Of a DNA stretch of 45,564 nt, positions 43,426 to 45,564 are shown in pieces. A model generated the notes under the pieces. The model was not told the origin of the DNA. It saw only the letters and a list, made by a program, of their open reading frames with translations, and made no database searches. The position numbers and the translations under genes are program-made. The stretch is taken from assembly GCA_018268995.1 (NCBI GenBank), contig JAFDVL010000035.1, positions 34,239 through 79,802 of the forward strand, read 5' to 3'. This stretch comes from Acidobacteriota bacterium (lineage in GTDB: Bacteria > Acidobacteriota > Blastocatellia > RBC074). Numbering within the stretch: the first letter of the stretch is position 1; each line of letters starts with the position of its first letter.

Positions 43426-44049
43426 GTGAGTTTAATGACAGGAAGCTTAAGGCAATACACAGAAATGGACGCCGACGCAAGCGATGACCATCTGATTGCC
43501 CGCACACTGGCGGGTGAAACCGAAGCTTTCAGTATCCTGGTACGCCGATGGGAACGCCCGATCTACAGCCTGACCCTGCGCATGCTGGGGCGCGATGAAG
43601 ATGCGCGTGATGCGTGTCAGGAAGCGTTTTTGGCGGCCTTTCGCAATTTGAATAAATTTCGCGGTGATGCCAAGTTTTCTTCGTGGATGTATCGCATTGC
43701 GCTGAATGCCTGTCACACGCGGTTGCGCAGCAGCAATGGCCCAGGAAGCATCAATTACTCACTTGACCAGGAAGACGAAAACGGGCGTCGGATGGAGGTG
43801 GCAGATACGAGTACAGAAAGTCTGCCAGAGCAAGTTCATCGCGTTGAACGTTCACAACATGTGCGCCGCGCATTACAGGCATTGCCCCCTGAAATGCGCC
43901 AGGTCATTGTGATGAAAGAATACGAAGAAATGACTTTTGCCGAAATCGCTGAAGTGCTGGGCATTCCCGTCAGCACGGTCAAATCGCGGTTGTACACCGG
44001 ATTGCAACAGATGCGATTGCGACTGAATTCATTGCACGGCGCGATTTGA
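43426..44049 (+). CDS. ECF RNA polymerase sigma factor (RpoE/SigW-like)
   Basis: A sigma-70 factor of about 207 aa. Region 2 has [46 protein letters not shown] and [18 protein letters not shown]; region 4 has [44 protein letters not shown], typical of RpoE-like factors. The start is uncertain: GTG at 43426 has GAGG at 43414-43417 eight bases upstream, while GTG 43417, ATG 43435 and ATG 43465 are also in frame. It begins an operon with a zinc anti-sigma factor (40 bases on) and a CpxP-like periplasmic protein. The 43171-43425 gap to the divergent HD-GYP gene has a TTGACC (43367-43372), but no convincing -10 element follows. Confidence 0.92.
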   Translation: MSLMTGSLRQYTEMDADASDDHLIARTLAGETEAFSILVRRWERPIYSLTLRMLGRDEDARDACQEAFLAAFRNLNKFRGDAKFSSWMYRIALNACHTRLRSSNGPGSINYSLDQEDENGRRMEVADTSTESLPEQVHRVERSQHVRRALQALPPEMRQVIVMKEYEEMTFAEIAEVLGIPVSTVKSRLYTGLQQMRLRLNSLHGAI

Positions 44050-44088
44050 CGGGTCACGAATTTGAGAGAGTGTTGAGAGGAAACTGAT

Positions 44089-44802
44089 ATGAAAAGCCAA
44101 CTTGAGAGCAATTGTGGGAAACAGGATTTGATGGTGTCGTATTTGTACGATGAAGCCAGTCAGGCCGAGCGCGCCGAATTCGAGCGCCATCAAACAACCT
44201 GCGCCACCTGTCGCAATGAATTACAGGCATTCCAAAGTGTGCGGCAGGAGCTGAACACCTGGGAAATGCCTGTTGTTCCGCACATCGAAGTGGTCACACC
44301 ACGCACCGCGATGGACGCCTTGCGCGAGTTCTTTCTCCTGATGCCAGGCTGGTTCAAAATCACTTCTGGACTGGCGACCGCTGCGGCTGCGGCGCTTATC
44401 GTGTTTGCGCTCAGCGGCACACACATTCGCTTTGGGCAAAACGGCGTAGATGCCAAATTCGGCATTAGGGAAATCACAGAACTTTCCAGCACGTCGGCCC
44501 CGGTGGATATGCCAAAACCCACCGTCGTCAATTCCCTTTCGCGCGAAGATGCTGAGAAAATGATTCAGGCCGCCGTCGCCCAAGTACAGGCACAAGCGCA
44601 GGAACAAACACGCCTTCAACTCGCGGGACTGGAAGCCAAATTGAAAGCGACGCATCAAACGGAATTGCAAAATGCCACGATGCGATTGCGCAAAGATCAT
44701 CAAAAGCAGTTGGCACTACAACTCGCCAAGCTGGATAATACGCAACGGCAAACGTTAACCGAATGGCTTTTCGATTCTGCAACGGCGAGCAATGAACGAT
44801 AG
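44089..44802 (+). CDS. membrane anti-sigma factor with ZAS zinc finger and periplasmic coiled coil
   Basis: A 237 aa single-pass anti-sigma factor. The cytoplasmic zinc-binding (ZAS) motif is His34-x3-Cys38-x2-Cys41 (HQTTCATC), preceded by LMVSYLYDEASQAERAEFE, which fits the sigma-binding helices. One membrane helix (about residues 92-111, SGLATAAAAALIVFALSG) crosses to the periplasm. The periplasmic part has a linker (about 112-155) and then a Gln/Ala-rich coiled coil (about 158-232: AAVAQVQAQAQEQ, HQTELQNATMRL, KDHQKQLALQLAKLD). It should hold the preceding sigma factor inactive until an envelope signal arrives. The coiled coil could pair with the helical CpxP-like protein encoded next. Confidence 0.88.
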   Translation: MKSQLESNCGKQDLMVSYLYDEASQAERAEFERHQTTCATCRNELQAFQSVRQELNTWEMPVVPHIEVVTPRTAMDALREFFLLMPGWFKITSGLATAAAAALIVFALSGTHIRFGQNGVDAKFGIREITELSSTSAPVDMPKPTVVNSLSREDAEKMIQAAVAQVQAQAQEQTRLQLAGLEAKLKATHQTELQNATMRLRKDHQKQLALQLAKLDNTQRQTLTEWLFDSATASNER

Positions 44803-44812
44803 GAAGGCAGCT

Positions 44813-45436
44813 ATGAAACCGATGATAAATTCCCGTTTCTTGCAATGGACAACGCAGCTTTTCCTGCTGGTGGGATTGTTGTGGCTGCTGCCCGATACAG
44901 CACAGGCCCAGGCTGGGGCCAAAGCCAAACGACGGCTGATGAAAATGGAGCAAAAGGCGCAGCAAACGACACAGGAAGAACAAAATAATCCTCAACAACC
45001 GGTCGAAGAAATCAAAGCTCCTCAACGGCTCGCGAACGCGCAAGCGCGTCAACCGAATCGCCCGCTGGAACTAGGTAAAGTGCCGAATCAAATTTTGGAT
45101 CGCGTCTTGTTGCAATTGGAAATCACAGAGCCACAAAGGCCGCAACTGATTGCGGTGCGCCGGAAGTATATGATCGAACTTCCGCGCTTAATTAAATTGC
45201 TCAAGGCCAAACAGGATGTCTTTGACGACGCGATGAATGCAATCGAATTTAATCCTGACGATATTGAACGCAAAGCCGATGATTTGGCTAAGACACAGGG
45301 AGATTTGCTGCGAACGCAAACACGTCAGATGATTGAGATTCGCAAGATCCTCACGCCGGAGCAATTCGCAAAATTTCATCAACTGTTGGAAGAAGAGCGT
45401 CGCAAAACGATCCAACAACGGATGCTGAATCCATAA
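44813..45436 (+). CDS. periplasmic CpxP/Spy-like helical protein
   Basis: A 207 aa exported protein from ATG 44813, which has an AGGAAGG ribosome site at 44801-44807; the frame is open to 44792 inside the anti-sigma gene. The signal peptide (about residues 1-30) ends with AQA. The mature part is Gln-rich (about 38-65) and then all-helical (about 80-205), with an LTPEQFAKFHQLLEEERRK segment near the end that matches the LTxxQ pattern of CpxP/Spy/ZraP proteins. Those bind unfolded proteins or metals in the periplasm. With the ECF sigma and anti-sigma genes before it, the arrangement resembles CnrH-CnrY-CnrX, where CnrX senses metal; that analogy is inference. The stop is followed by repeat sequence. 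Confidence 0.78.
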   Translation: MKPMINSRFLQWTTQLFLLVGLLWLLPDTAQAQAGAKAKRRLMKMEQKAQQTTQEEQNNPQQPVEEIKAPQRLANAQARQPNRPLELGKVPNQILDRVLLQLEITEPQRPQLIAVRRKYMIELPRLIKLLKAKQDVFDDAMNAIEFNPDDIERKADDLAKTQGDLLRTQTRQMIEIRKILTPEQFAKFHQLLEEERRKTIQQRMLNP

Positions 45437-45448
45437 AAGGCAAATTTC

Positions 45449-45529
45449 GCCACGACAGATTCCCACAGATTCTCACAGATTTTTTTGCGAAGAACCGTAA
45501 TCTGTGTAGATATGTGTAAATCTGTGGCG
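45449..45529. repeat. inverted-repeat element, family G
   Basis: CGCCAC at 45449-45454 pairs with GTGGCG at 45524-45529, and the adjoining stretches (CAGATTCCCACAGATTC and TGTGTAAATCTG-like) are imperfectly inverted. The arm is built from repeats of CACAGATT. It begins 12 bases after the last gene. Confidence 0.7.
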
Positions 45530-45535
45530 AAAAAC

Positions 45536-45564
45536 ATTCGTGAAAATTCGTGTTCATTCGTGGC
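45536..45564. repeat. family F repeat arm, cut by the window edge
   Basis: ATTCGTGAAAATTCGTGTTC onward to the last base repeats, with one difference, the right arm of the family F element at 8652-8680. The partner arm would be expected to lie outside the window, or this is a solitary arm next to element G. Confidence 0.8.

Overview
The window looks like a chromosomal segment of a Gram-negative, diderm bacterium, most likely an acidobacterium. I would guess class Blastocatellia, but this is inferred from gene content and I could not place it phylogenetically. Supporting signs are lpxC, a very large Oar-type TonB-dependent receptor with an N-terminal carboxypeptidase-regulatory-like domain, an ECF sigma factor of the TIGR02999 type paired with a Ser/Thr kinase-TPR protein, a DUF1800/DUF1501 secreted pair, and several Tat-exported sugar isomerase or oxidoreductase proteins. 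I found no tRNA, rRNA, CRISPR array, prophage or transposase gene.

Layout. 1-4.7 kb: lpxC, a small conserved gene, and a convergent RND/MMPL exporter with its LolA-like lipoprotein partner (envelope lipid handling). 5.2-18.3 kb: a sugar or polyol utilisation region, with an SDR epimerase/dehydrogenase, a zinc alcohol dehydrogenase, a ribose-type ABC transporter (binding protein, double ATPase, permease), an FAH-family hydrolase, a radical SAM protein, a xylulokinase-type kinase, a tannase/feruloyl esterase, an AP2-like protein and a Tat-exported sugar isomerase. Two tiny membrane proteins (49 and 57 aa) lie between the transporter genes. 18.7-24.7 kb: ECF sigma factor, Ser/Thr kinase-TPR protein, two small proteins with similar C-terminal ends, and a secreted amidohydrolase. 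24.7-34.8 kb: Uma2 nuclease-like protein, DUF1501, a PA14-PA14-DUF1800 protein, an S66 peptidase, a SET methyltransferase, a GT-C type glycosyltransferase and a BrkB-like membrane protein. 34.9-41.2 kb: Oar-like receptor, an enolase-superfamily dehydratase and a Gfo/Idh/MocA oxidoreductase. 41.3-45.4 kb: an HD-GYP sensor diverges from an ECF sigma / anti-sigma / CpxP-like module.

The most striking feature is not a gene. A large share of the intergenic gaps carry inverted-repeat elements belonging to at least nine sequence families, and six of them fall in the 7 kb of the sugar cluster. Four families (called A, B, C and E here) share a REP-like design: a GTAC or GTAG-type foot followed by a short hairpin, present as two or three arms in opposite orientation. 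Families B and C even share the loop ATCYT while their stems differ, and within family B the stem changes are compensatory. This resembles REPIN/BIME elements spread by RAYT transposases, but no such transposase is in the window. The repeats also supply spurious upstream ATG codons, so several start sites were moved inward.
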